DNA from: Flavobacteriaceae bacterium
Lineage (GTDB): Bacteria > Bacteroidota > Bacteroidia > Flavobacteriales > Flavobacteriaceae
Direction of reading: 5' to 3'
NCBI GenBank assembly: GCA_029252265.1
Contig: JAQXBT010000050.1
Coordinates: 33,093-97,092, forward strand
DNA: 64,000 nt
Below, piece after piece: positions 30,313-39,813 of the stretch (position 1 is the first letter of the stretch; every line of letters starts with the position of its first letter). The notes below the pieces were generated by a model, which saw only the letters and a list, made by a program, of their open reading frames with translations, was not told the DNA's origin and did no database searches. The position numbers and the translations under genes were made by a program.

Positions 30313-31446
30313 TTATAAAGTTCCTTTGGTTGATGGTAAAATCATTTTATTGACATCTCTTTTGACAGCCATTTTTATCGCCTTTGCAAATGCTTTGAAT
30401 ATGGCTTCAATTTTGTGGTGTTCATTCGTTCCATCTGCTTGAATGTTTAAATTACATTTGGCGCCATCCGTAAAAGATTTAAAGAAGTGCATGAACATTT
30501 CTGTGGGCATTTTCCCCACATATTCACGTTTAAAATCGGCCTCCCAAACCAACCAATTTCTCCCTCCAAAATCAATCGCCACTTGGGCAATACAGTCGTC
30601 CATTGGCAAGCAAAATCCGTAACGTTCAATTCCTAGTTTTGAGCCTAACAACGTATGAAATAAATTCCCTAAAGCAATGGCTGTATCTTCGATCGTATGG
30701 TGTTCATCTACTTCTAAATCGCCCACCACTTTAAGATCTAAATCCATTTGACCATGACGTGCAATCTGATCTAACATGTGATCAAAAAAGGCAATCCCCG
30801 TATCGATTTTACTTTTACCAGTCCCATCCAAATTCAGCCTAATATCTATCTTAGTTTCATTGGTATTTCGTACACTAGATCCAACTCGTTGATCGGCTTT
30901 CAAAAACTCATAAATAGTTTTCCAACTATTGGTTTCTAAAGCGATATAAGTTGTTAATACGTCTTGATTTACGGATATTTCATTTTCTCCTAAATGCGTT
31001 TCATCATTGATATAAATACCTTTACAACCTAGGTTTTTTGCCAATTCTACATCGGTGAGGCGATCTCCAATCACAAACGAATTTTCTAAATCATAGGCTT
31101 CTGTGAAATAGTCTGTTAACAAACCTGTTTGAGGTTTTCGTGTTGGCGCATTGTCTTTCGCAAATGTTTTATCAATGAATTGTTTTTCAAAAACAATCCC
31201 TTCATTTTTAAAGGTATCGAGTATAAAATTATGAACCGGCCAAAACGTGTTTTCAGGGTAAATAGCCGTGCCTAAACCGTCTTGATTGGTAATCATTACA
31301 ATTTCGAAATCCAGTTCTTGACAAATCTTCTTCAAATTAGAAAATACATCCGGGTAAAATTCTAGTTTTTCAAAAGAATCAATTTGTTCATCGGCCGTTT
31401 CTTTGATGATGGTTCCATCGCGATCTATAAATAATACAGGCTTCAT
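30313..31446 (-). CDS. hisB: Bifunctional histidinol-phosphatase/imidazoleglycerol-phosphate dehydratase
   Basis: [14 protein letters not shown] domain fused to [30 protein letters not shown]. Confidence 0.96.
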   Translation of the reverse strand: MKPVLFIDRDGTIIKETADEQIDSFEKLEFYPDVFSNLKKICQELDFEIVMITNQDGLGTAIYPENTFWPVHNFILDTFKNEGIVFEKQFIDKTFAKDNAPTRKPQTGLLTDYFTEAYDLENSFVIGDRLTDVELAKNLGCKGIYINDETHLGENEISVNQDVLTTYIALETNSWKTIYEFLKADQRVGSSVRNTNETKIDIRLNLDGTGKSKIDTGIAFFDHMLDQIARHGQMDLDLKVVGDLEVDEHHTIEDTAIALGNLFHTLLGSKLGIERYGFCLPMDDCIAQVAIDFGGRNWLVWEADFKREYVGKMPTEMFMHFFKSFTDGAKCNLNIQADGTNEHHKIEAIFKAFAKAIKMAVKRDVNKMILPSTKGTL

Positions 31447-32486
31447 TTTAGGGTATTTAATAGGATTAATAATTGAGCGTTTTCAGAAGGGGTTCCTACT
31501 GTAATTCTGAGACCGTTTTCACAACCAAATTGGGAGTTTCTATTTCTGACGACGATTCCATTTTTTATAAGTTCTGCATACCGTTTACAAGCATCATCCA
31601 CTTTGATTAAAATAAAATTCGCATCGGAAGGATATATTTTTTCAATAAACGAATACGACTCAAAGGCCGTCGCTAAATGAGCACGTTCCTTTAAAATCAG
31701 GGCAATCTGTTCAGAGACCACTTCCCTATTTTGGAGCGCCTCTATGGCTGCATTTTGGGTAAGCGTATTGATATTGTAAGGTGGTTTTATATTATTTAAA
31801 ACCGCAATAATGTCTTTAGATGCATAGCAAATCCCCAATCGGATGCCCGCGAGCCCATAGGCTTTTGAAAGGGTTTGTGTCACAATTAGATTTGGAAACT
31901 TGTTTAAATAGGCTGTCCAGCTCACTTCATTAGAGAAATCAACATAGGCTTCATCAATGATGACTAAGCCATTAAATGTGTTTAAAAGACGTTCTACTGC
32001 CTTGCGATCAACCACATTTCCAGAAGGATTATTTGGCGAACAGATACACAGTAACTTCGTTTCTGGTTGAACCTGTTTTAAAATACGATCGACGTCTAAA
32101 TTGAAGTCTGATGTCAAGGGCACTTGAATATTTTTAATGGCGTTTAAATTTGCCAGTACGTCATACATCCCATAGGTTGGTGGAAAGGTCAGAATACCGT
32201 CTTGATTGGGTTCACAAAACGCTCTAAAAATTAAATCTAAGACTTCATCACTTCCATTTCCCAATAAGATTTGATCCGTCGGAACCTTTTTTTGTGCTGA
32301 AATTAGTTTTTTTAAGACCGTCTGTTGGGGATCGGGGTATCGATTTAACGAATTGTCAAACGGGTTTTCATTGGCATCCAAAAACACCATGTCAGCTTCC
32401 AAATCTTTGTATTCATCGCGCGCAGACGAATAAGGTGTCATCCCATTAATATTAGATCGAAGTAATTTATTTAGATTCATCTTCAA
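31443..32486 (-). CDS. hisC: Histidinol-phosphate aminotransferase
   Basis: [50 protein letters not shown]. Confidence 0.96.
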   Translation of the reverse strand: MKMNLNKLLRSNINGMTPYSSARDEYKDLEADMVFLDANENPFDNSLNRYPDPQQTVLKKLISAQKKVPTDQILLGNGSDEVLDLIFRAFCEPNQDGILTFPPTYGMYDVLANLNAIKNIQVPLTSDFNLDVDRILKQVQPETKLLCICSPNNPSGNVVDRKAVERLLNTFNGLVIIDEAYVDFSNEVSWTAYLNKFPNLIVTQTLSKAYGLAGIRLGICYASKDIIAVLNNIKPPYNINTLTQNAAIEALQNREVVSEQIALILKERAHLATAFESYSFIEKIYPSDANFILIKVDDACKRYAELIKNGIVVRNRNSQFGCENGLRITVGTPSENAQLLILLNTLK

Positions 32487-33765
32487 TTGATTTTAGTCGA
32501 ATAGATACGGCGTTCTTATGTGCCATTAAACCTTCGGCTTCCGCCATAAGTTCGATAGTCGTTCCGATAGTTTGCAAACCCTCTTTAGAGATTTCTTGAA
32601 AGGTGATGTTTTTTAAAAAACTATCCAAGTTGACCCCCGAATACGCTTTTGCATAGCCATTTGTTGGCAAGGTATGATTGGTTCCAGACGCATAATCGCC
32701 CGCACTCTCAGGCGTGTATTTACCAATAAAAACAGAACCTGCATTGATCACGCTATCTACAAAAAAGGACGAATTATCGGTGCAGATGATATAGTGTTCA
32801 GGACCATAAAAATTGATTAAATCAACCGCTTCCTGATCTGATTTCACTAAAATTAGCTTCATGTTTTCAAGTGCTTTTTCTAGGATCGATTGGCGTGCTA
32901 ATAATTGAGTTTGAATACGGACTTGTTTCGCTGTTTCCAAAAGAAGTGTTTCGTCGGTTGACACCAAAACCACCTGACTGTCAGCGCCATGCTCGGCTTG
33001 ACTTAATAAATCTGAGGCCACAAAGGCTGGATTGGCATTTTTATCGGCCATAATAAGCAGTTCACTTGGGCCCGCAGGCATATCGATCGCAACTCCATAT
33101 TTGGTTGCCAATTGCTTAGCGACCGTCACATACTGATTCCCTGGTCCAAAAATCTTAGAAACTTTAGGAATACTAGAGGTTCCAAAAGTCAACCCAGCAA
33201 TGGCTTGAATCCCGCCTACTTTGATAATCGATGTAATGCCACACAAAGCAGCAGTATACAAAATTTCATTTGCAATGGCGCCTTTCGCATTTGGAGGGGT
33301 ACATAAAATGATATTCTTACATCCCGCTAAAGTCGCAGGCACACCTAACATTAAAACCGTTGAAAACAAAGGCGCTGTTCCGCCTGGAATGTACAATCCA
33401 ACTGTTTCAATAGGCCGTTTTTCTTGCCAACAACGAACACCTGGTTGTGTTTCAACATCTACTCTTGCTGTTTTTTGAGCAGCGTGAAAAACTTCAATAT
33501 TCGATTTTGCTTGTTGAATGGCTGCTTTTAAATCGTTTGACACGAGTGCCGATGCTTGTTCAATTTCTTCTTGAGAAACAAAAGCAGCTGTTAATTCAAC
33601 CTTATCAAACCGTTTGGTATAGCGAGTAATGGCCGCATCCCCTTCTTGTTTGACCGCTAAAAACACTTCATCCACAATTGCTTCGATAGCCTCCACAGAT
33701 TGAGTCGGGCGTTGTAACAAAGTTTCCCATGTTGAAATGGGTGGATATTTGGAAATAGATGCCAT
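32467..33765 (-). CDS. hisD: Histidinol dehydrogenase (start at MASISKYPP, TAATG-overlapping hisG stop)
   Basis: VGLYIPGGTAPLFSTVLML, IFGPGNQYVTVAKQ, GPSELLIMAD; ATG 33765..33763 overlaps hisG stop 33767..33765. Confidence 0.95.
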   Translation of the reverse strand: MASISKYPPISTWETLLQRPTQSVEAIEAIVDEVFLAVKQEGDAAITRYTKRFDKVELTAAFVSQEEIEQASALVSNDLKAAIQQAKSNIEVFHAAQKTARVDVETQPGVRCWQEKRPIETVGLYIPGGTAPLFSTVLMLGVPATLAGCKNIILCTPPNAKGAIANEILYTAALCGITSIIKVGGIQAIAGLTFGTSSIPKVSKIFGPGNQYVTVAKQLATKYGVAIDMPAGPSELLIMADKNANPAFVASDLLSQAEHGADSQVVLVSTDETLLLETAKQVRIQTQLLARQSILEKALENMKLILVKSDQEAVDLINFYGPEHYIICTDNSSFFVDSVINAGSVFIGKYTPESAGDYASGTNHTLPTNGYAKAYSGVNLDSFLKNITFQEISKEGLQTIGTTIELMAEAEGLMAHKNAVSIRLKSIEDESK

Positions 33766-34622
33766 TAGAGAACCATTTTTTCGATTGGACAAATAAGGAT
33801 GCCTTGAGCTCCTAATGCTTTTAAGTCGTCGATAATATTCCAAAATTGGTTTTTATCAATCACACTGTGTACCGAGCTCCAGCCCGATTCCGCCAATGGA
33901 AGAACGGTTGGACTTTTCATGCCTGGTAAGATGTTAATAATCGCTTCTAAACTCTCGTTAGGTGCATTCAAAAGAACGTACTTGGACGACTGTCCTTTAA
34001 GCACCGACTCAATACGAAATTTTATTTTATCTAAAATAGCTTGTTGCGCTGCATTGATGGTTGGAGACACTGCTAAAACTGCTTCCGATTTTAGAATCAC
34101 TTCCTTCTCAATCAAGTTATTTTTAAACAAGGTACCACCCGTAGAAACAATATCTACAATGGCATCTGCTAACCCAATGTTGGGTGCAATTTCAACAGAC
34201 CCATTAATGACATGGATACTGGCTTTGATATTGTTTTCTTCTAAAAACGCATTGACGGTATTTGGATACGAAGTCGCAATTTGCTTGCCGTTCAAATCAT
34301 TGAGAGATTGATATTCCATAGCTTTAGGTACCGCAATAGACACCCGACATTTAGAAAATCCAAGTTTAGAGATATACTCAATCGAATTGCCCTTTTCTAC
34401 CAAAACATTGTTTCCAATAATCGCGGCATCGACCACCCCATCTTTTAGGTATTGAGGAATATCGCCATTCCGAAGATAAAAAACCTCGACCGGAAAGTTG
34501 GTCGCTGTGGCCTTTAGTTGATCCTTCCCATTATCAATTGAAATACCAATATCTTTCAATAATTTCATTGAATCGTCTTTAAGTCGACCTGACTTTTGAA
34601 CTGCAATTTTTAAAGTGTTCAT
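33765..34622 (-). CDS. hisG: ATP phosphoribosyltransferase
   Basis: KIAVQKSGRL, VEIAPNIGLADAIVDIVSTGGTLF, LPGMKSPTV. Confidence 0.95.
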   Translation of the reverse strand: MNTLKIAVQKSGRLKDDSMKLLKDIGISIDNGKDQLKATATNFPVEVFYLRNGDIPQYLKDGVVDAAIIGNNVLVEKGNSIEYISKLGFSKCRVSIAVPKAMEYQSLNDLNGKQIATSYPNTVNAFLEENNIKASIHVINGSVEIAPNIGLADAIVDIVSTGGTLFKNNLIEKEVILKSEAVLAVSPTINAAQQAILDKIKFRIESVLKGQSSKYVLLNAPNESLEAIINILPGMKSPTVLPLAESGWSSVHSVIDKNQFWNIIDDLKALGAQGILICPIEKMVL

Positions 34623-34640
34623 TCTAAATGTATTTTTATT

Positions 34641-34677
34641 TTAAAATTAAAAAACCCGCTTGATTGCTCAAACGGGT
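34641..34677 (-). terminator. Attenuator terminator in his leader
   Basis: Minus strand: ACCCGTTTGA-GCAA-TCAAGCGGGTTTTTTAATTTTAA: 9-10 bp stem, GCAA loop, U-tract, before hisG. Confidence 0.85.
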
Positions 34678-34712
34678 CTGTTATATAGTTTAATTATTTA
34701 TCCTACACTTCG

Positions 34713-34772
34713 TTACCTCGCTTGATCGCTAGTAAGTAAATGATGGTGATGTATAAATAATGATATTTTCAT
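34713..34772 (-). CDS. Histidine-rich his operon leader peptide MKISLFIHHHHLLTSDQAR
   Basis: Minus-strand ATG AAA ATA TCA TTA TTT ATA CAT CAC CAT CAT TTA CTT ACT AGC GAT CAA GCG AGG TAA; four consecutive His codons upstream of hisG and a terminator. Confidence 0.88.
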   Translation of the reverse strand: MKISLFIHHHHLLTSDQAR

Positions 34773-34885
34773 TCTAATAATATTTAATACAAATATTCAA
34801 AAAATAAATAGTGTAAACCTAACTTATTTTTAAAAATTATTGATTTCTTAAAAAAGCCAGTATAAACTAACTAATCGTTTGTAAA

Positions 34886-35698
34886 TTATTGATTCCCTAA
34901 AATAATTGGCAATCCATTTTTTCCAGAACCAATAACAATCACTTTGCTGTTTGGAGATTCCGATAACTTTACAGTCGCTTCAATCCCTTTATCTTGAAGG
35001 ATTCGATCGTTAAGAGACGCACTTAATATTTTATTGGCATCTGCTTTACCTTGCGCTTCAATACGTACTTTTTGAGCTTCTTTATCAGCCGTTACTAATC
35101 TAAATTCATACTCTAAAGATTCTTGTTCTTGCTTTAATTTACTCTCAATCGCATTTTTAATGGTGTTTGGAAGTTTTACATCTTCTACTAATACACGTTT
35201 TACATTTAAAAATTGACCATCTAATAAAGTGACCACTTCGTCAAGAATTTCTTGTTCGATCACATCACGCTTACTAGAATACAATTGTTCAGGAGTATAA
35301 CGCCCAACCACACTTCTTGCCGCTGCATTGACCGCTGGATTTAAAAGCTCGTTGACATAGTCTTCTCCTTTGGTTTTAATTAAACTTCCAAGGTTTTCGT
35401 ATTCTGGTTCGTACCAGATCGTTCCATTGACTTTTACTTCGAGTCCATTGACTGATAAAACATTCATCTCATCCGAAATAGATTGCTGTCTTACTTTGTG
35501 AATTAACATGCTGTTCCAAGGGGCTACAATTTGAAAGCCTTCTCCGTATGTTTTATCGGTAACAATTCCTTGCCCAAAGCGTTCGAATAAGACACCGCCT
35601 TCTCCTGGACCGATGGTCACTGCTGTTTTTGATATTAAGATGACTAAAACTCCTAGTATCACGATAATTGGGAGTCCGATTTTAGGTAATTTTTCCAT
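34886..35698 (-). CDS. Prohibitin/SPFH domain protein
   Basis: TVGPGEGGVLFERFGQG..., NAAARSVVGRYTPEQLYSSKRDVIEQEI. Confidence 0.9.
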   Translation of the reverse strand: MEKLPKIGLPIIVILGVLVILISKTAVTIGPGEGGVLFERFGQGIVTDKTYGEGFQIVAPWNSMLIHKVRQQSISDEMNVLSVNGLEVKVNGTIWYEPEYENLGSLIKTKGEDYVNELLNPAVNAAARSVVGRYTPEQLYSSKRDVIEQEILDEVVTLLDGQFLNVKRVLVEDVKLPNTIKNAIESKLKQEQESLEYEFRLVTADKEAQKVRIEAQGKADANKILSASLNDRILQDKGIEATVKLSESPNSKVIVIGSGKNGLPIILGNQ

Positions 35699-35716
35699 TT
35701 TTTTGTTTTAAATTAT

Positions 35717-37747
35717 TTAAATAAGTCCGTTGTATTTTCTTATAATCCATTCGATTGTTAAACTTAATACTAGTAATAGCAACCAAAATTTTAGATCGAT
35801 CAAAGGTACTGATTTTTTAGTAAATTTCTGGATACTTGAAAACCGATTATCAGAAATTAAGTGCGCTATTAAATCGTTGGTTTGGGTATCAAAATAAGTC
35901 GCTCCATCGGTATGAAGAGCGAGTTGCTCAAGTTGCTCTACATTCGCATTTATAAACTGTTGCTCAATATTAAATTTTAAAATTTCGAACGATCCAAAAG
36001 CGCGGTGACTTTTTTTATTTGCACTCACTTCAAAGTTGTAGACACCTGGTTCTAAGGCGCTCAGATTGATCTTATATGTGTTTTGATTCGACACCATGGG
36101 GTACTCAATTTGACGCTCCGAGGTCGTTTCTGTAAGCCTAATATTTAGCTGTGCATTGGGATCTGATTCGTAATTTTTATTAAAAAATTGTGCCGATAAT
36201 TCAAGAGGTTGACTTCCATCATAAATGGATTCATAGTTTAAAACCAGTCGTTTTTTTTGATTTTGAATGTTTAAATATTGAATCATTTTAGCCATCAATG
36301 CATCAAAATTCTCAAAATTTTGGGTATCTCGATACGAATGCATGCGCCATTTCCAGATATTCTCGGCTAAAAGAACGGACGACCTTCCAGCATTGTTTTC
36401 GTAAGTAAACCACAAAGGCTCTTGAGTATCGATACCATTAATAGATTTAAACACGAACGTTTCATGTGGCACATTGATGTTGATACTTCCAAATTCTGTG
36501 CTTAAGGGTGGATAGGAATTAAAGTTGAAATCAGTGGTTATGAAATTAGCAAAACTTGGATTTATTCGTCCTTGATAGTTTTCAATTTGACCTGTAATTT
36601 CCTGCTTAAAACCCGATTGGATAGCGTTTAAAAACGACCATTGAGTTTGGTTTCCTCCTATGATAAACGTGTTTAATTTTTTTAAATTAATAAAATCAAT
36701 TGCCGCTTTGAAACTTGAGGTTGGTTGATATAAGATCGCAAGGTCATAATCATCTTTTAAACGCAGAAAATCAGATGGCGAGCAAATAGTGACAAGCCGT
36801 TGCTCGTTGGTTTCGATGGAGGCTTTCATAGCGCCTAAATCTGGATGCGATATGGATGAAATTAATGCGATTTTGGTGCGTTCATCAATACTTTCAATGG
36901 CAATATATTTTTGATTGTTAATCGTATTTTTTTCGTTTTTAAGGGGCGATAAATTCACTTGATACCGCTGTACCCCTACTTGGGTGGCTGTAATTTTTGG
37001 CGTTATAATTTTGATGTTTTGATCTTGTGTAAACCGAACCACCTCTTTATGGATAACACCCGCTCCAGATCGAATCGTTAATACCGTCTGAATCGGCGAA
37101 CTCCCAGAGTAAGACGCTATGATTTCAACGGGAAACTTATTATTTAAATAGGTATATTTATTGACGTTTATTTGTTGAATTTTCAGATCTGTATGAAACA
37201 TACGATCTCCTAATATAAGCGGAAAAACAACTTGCTCAAACGCTTTTGAAGCATACTGATAATCCGTTCCAATGGTTTGATTTCCATCAGATATCAGTAC
37301 AATTGGTGTCAATTGGGAATCAAAAATAGCCTCAATACCCTGAAGACTTTTAGTGATGTTGGTTTGATGGTCATCAAAAGTAAGTGTCGTATTTTGGTTG
37401 AGTTGTCCCCCAAAATTGTATAACTTGATCTCGTATTTAGAAGCAATCTCTTTATTATTTACGATCGACTGCACAGCTTTTGAAGCAATACTGTCTTTAC
37501 CTAAGTATTTTACAGATTGAGAGTTATCGACCGCTACCACAAGTGTTGGTTTCATAATCGAACTTTCTGTATTCTCAAACTTCGGATTGATGATGAGAAG
37601 CAGTAATGAAAAAATTGAGATAAACCTCAAACATGCCAATCCCCAATGCAACCGATGGCGTTTGGTTTTATATATATACTGAAAAAGCGCTACAAAGAGC
37701 GCTAAAATTCCAGATCCAATGATATATAAAATTGTTTGTGCAGGCAT
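35717..37747 (-). CDS. VWA-like membrane protein (BatA-like)
   Basis: N-terminal TM pair, VVAVDNSQSVKYLG, ISDGNQTIG; likely start MPAQTILY. Confidence 0.75.
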   Translation of the reverse strand: MPAQTILYIIGSGILALFVALFQYIYKTKRHRLHWGLACLRFISIFSLLLLIINPKFENTESSIMKPTLVVAVDNSQSVKYLGKDSIASKAVQSIVNNKEIASKYEIKLYNFGGQLNQNTTLTFDDHQTNITKSLQGIEAIFDSQLTPIVLISDGNQTIGTDYQYASKAFEQVVFPLILGDRMFHTDLKIQQINVNKYTYLNNKFPVEIIASYSGSSPIQTVLTIRSGAGVIHKEVVRFTQDQNIKIITPKITATQVGVQRYQVNLSPLKNEKNTINNQKYIAIESIDERTKIALISSISHPDLGAMKASIETNEQRLVTICSPSDFLRLKDDYDLAILYQPTSSFKAAIDFINLKKLNTFIIGGNQTQWSFLNAIQSGFKQEITGQIENYQGRINPSFANFITTDFNFNSYPPLSTEFGSININVPHETFVFKSINGIDTQEPLWFTYENNAGRSSVLLAENIWKWRMHSYRDTQNFENFDALMAKMIQYLNIQNQKKRLVLNYESIYDGSQPLELSAQFFNKNYESDPNAQLNIRLTETTSERQIEYPMVSNQNTYKINLSALEPGVYNFEVSANKKSHRAFGSFEILKFNIEQQFINANVEQLEQLALHTDGATYFDTQTNDLIAHLISDNRFSSIQKFTKKSVPLIDLKFWLLLLVLSLTIEWIIRKYNGLI

Positions 37748-37784
37748 ATTAAGATCGGTTGAGCACAACCGTTGTTAGAATGGT

Positions 37785-38531
37785 TTAAGTAAGCATCCCA
37801 CCATCAACATTAATGGTTTGTCCGGTGATGTACGCCGATAAATCGCTCGCCAAAAACACACAGGCATTGGCAATATCTTTAGGTGAACCACCTCGTTTTA
37901 GTGGAATTCCTGCACGCCATCCAGCAACCGTTGCTTCGTCCAATTTAGCCGTCATTTCTGTTTCTATAAATCCAGGAGCAATCACATTACTTCGGATGTT
38001 TCTAGAACCAAGCTCTAGAGCCACAGACTTTGAAAATCCAATAATCCCCGCTTTAGAAGCCGCATAGTTGGTTTGACCGGCATTTCCTTTTACTCCGACC
38101 ACCGAACTCATATTGATAATAGACCCTTTTCGTTGCTTTAACATCGTACGTTGCACAGCTTTGGTCATATTAAATACAGACTTAAGATTGACTTCAATAA
38201 CTTTATCAAAATCAGCTTCGCCCATCCGCATTAGTAAATTGTCTTTGGTGATTCCAGCATTGTTTATCAGAATATCAATAGCTCCAAAATCGGCTAACAC
38301 ATCTACTGCAAGTTGTTGTGCTTCGTCAAAATTAGCGGCATTACTTTGATACCCTTTCACGGTTGTTCCAAACGCTTGAAGTTCAGTTTCTAAGAGCTTA
38401 GCAGCTTCTACAGATGCACTGTACGTAAACGCTACATTGGCGCCATGCTGTGCAAAAACCGTTGCGATTCCTTTTCCAATCCCACGACTCGCGCCTGTAA
38501 TAATGGCTGTTTTTCCTTCTAATAGTTTCAT
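37785..38531 (-). CDS. fabG: 3-oxoacyl-[ACP] reductase
   Basis: TGASRGIGKGIA, NNAGITKD, YAASKAGI, GFIETEMT. Confidence 0.94.
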   Translation of the reverse strand: MKLLEGKTAIITGASRGIGKGIATVFAQHGANVAFTYSASVEAAKLLETELQAFGTTVKGYQSNAANFDEAQQLAVDVLADFGAIDILINNAGITKDNLLMRMGEADFDKVIEVNLKSVFNMTKAVQRTMLKQRKGSIINMSSVVGVKGNAGQTNYAASKAGIIGFSKSVALELGSRNIRSNVIAPGFIETEMTAKLDEATVAGWRAGIPLKRGGSPKDIANACVFLASDLSAYITGQTINVDGGMLT

Positions 38532-38649
38532 AAACAATATCTGTAAAAATTATTAATTTCAAATATAGTAAAATGGTTTCAAATAAAATTCCTTAAAATC
38601 TGATTTGTGAAGGTGAATATCAGTAATCATAAAATTGAATATAACACTT

Positions 38650-38794
38650 CCTATCCAATCGCTGGCGCAAGCGTCTCGGTTGTGTCTTTAACATAATCAA
38701 AGAATTTATGGTCTTATTACATTTATTACTCAATAACTTGTAAGCCTCCTTATTGTCACGGGCACCAGCAAAAGATGCTCCCGCGAGCTGGGCT
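38650..38794 (-). repeat. Direct repeat copy R1 (degenerate), downstream of the 38808-39116 ORF
   Basis: Closely matches R2 (39177-39316); shared core caaagaatttatggtcttattacattta-tactcaataacttgtaagc-tccttat-gt-acgggcac. Confidence 0.9.
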
Positions 38795-38807
38795 GGTTTT
38801 GCTATAA

Positions 38808-39116
38808 TCATTCATAATACCATTTTTCAGAAATTGAATTAAATTTAAGTTTATTGTCAAATCCGATGTTAAAAAAAACCACAAAACAGGAGTCATTAAT
38901 CTTCTCATAATAAGGTCCCTCTCCCATTTCATTTGAATAAAAAAAGTCCGTAGAGTTGTTGGGTAGTTCTCCATTTAGTTTTTTATAATTACTAATTTTC
39001 TCTAACATTACATCTCCTTTTCCTTTATAATCTCTTAATTCTATTTGCTTTAAAATTAAAATAAATAGAATTAAGAGACTTAAAATAACAATGATAAATT
39101 TAATTGCTTTTTTCAT
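38808..39116 (-). CDS. Small N-terminally anchored hypothetical protein, possible second immunity/accessory cassette
   Basis: 102 aa, N-terminal TM KKAIKFIIVILSLLILFILIL; between two repeat copies. Confidence 0.6.
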   Translation of the reverse strand: MKKAIKFIIVILSLLILFILILKQIELRDYKGKGDVMLEKISNYKKLNGELPNNSTDFFYSNEMGEGPYYEKINDSCFVVFFNIGFDNKLKFNSISEKWYYE

Positions 39117-39176
39117 AAACTACTTAGTAAAAAGTGGATTGGTGGTTTTATTGATTTTGATAGGATTATTTTTCCC

Positions 39177-39316
39177 CTATCGCTAGCGCAAGCGTCTCGC
39201 TTGTGTCTTTAATAACAATCAAAGAATTTATGGTCTTATTACATTTACTACTCAATAACTTGTAAGCTTCCTTATCGTAACGGGCACGAGCAATAGATGC
39301 TCGTGCTAGCTGGGCT
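39177..39316 (-). repeat. Direct repeat copy R2, downstream of the immunity-like ORF
   Basis: Same element as R1; perfect 8-bp stem GCACGAGC-aatagat-GCTCGTGC at 39284-39306 and CAAGCG-tct-CGCTTG near the other end. Confidence 0.9.
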
Positions 39317-39369
39317 CCATTAGTCTCCGTTGTTGTAGAAATCGCATTTTTAATTAAACCTTTGTATTA

Positions 39370-39813
39370 TTATTTCGGTTTATTTTTTTTAATCCATTTT
39401 GGTATATTAGGAATAAATTCATTACCAAACCAGTTCCAATCGGTATTTATATTAACGCCTTCATTTTCTAAAGCCTTCAAATACCATTCTTTAAAATAAA
39501 AATTAATCATTTCTTCAAACTCAAGGTGTGTTGCTCCTTCATTCCAAACCTTTTTTATATATAGCATTGTTTGCCTTTTATTTAACTCAAGACAACTCAA
39601 AACAGCATTATGTTTCCCCCAAAAGGTAACATAAATAATATCATTTATTAATAATTCTTTTATAACTAATAAACCATATTCTCTTGTTTCTTTTCTATCT
39701 ATATTTTCATAAGTATAGCCAATGGAATGAAGTATATGTTGTATTGTGTCAACACCATGACCATATTCAGTAAAAAGTTCGAGATTCTCTTTTTTAAAAA
39801 TTAAATTATTCAT
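39370..39813 (-). CDS. Putative immunity protein for the upstream toxin-like lipoprotein
   Basis: ATG (39813..39811) overlaps toxin stop TAA (39815..39813) as TAATG; ~147 aa soluble Trp/Glu-rich protein with no signal peptide. Confidence 0.55.
   Translation of the reverse strand: MNNLIFKKENLELFTEYGHGVDTIQHILHSIGYTYENIDRKETREYGLLVIKELLINDIIYVTFWGKHNAVLSCLELNKRQTMLYIKKVWNEGATHLEFEEMINFYFKEWYLKALENEGVNINTDWNWFGNEFIPNIPKWIKKNKPK

Noticed and set aside
32871-33629. Several plus-strand ORFs of 60-85 aa antisense to hisD
   Set aside because: Shadow ORFs of a conserved gene.
33919-34311. 130-aa plus-strand ORF antisense to hisG
   Set aside because: Shadow frame of a well-supported gene.
38620-38811. 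63-aa ORF over repeat R1
   Set aside because: Reads through the repeat and frameshifts relative to R2; treated as repeat sequence, not a gene.
38756-38974. 72-aa ORF overlapping the 38808-39116 gene
   Set aside because: Alternative frame of the better-supported 102-aa membrane-anchored ORF.
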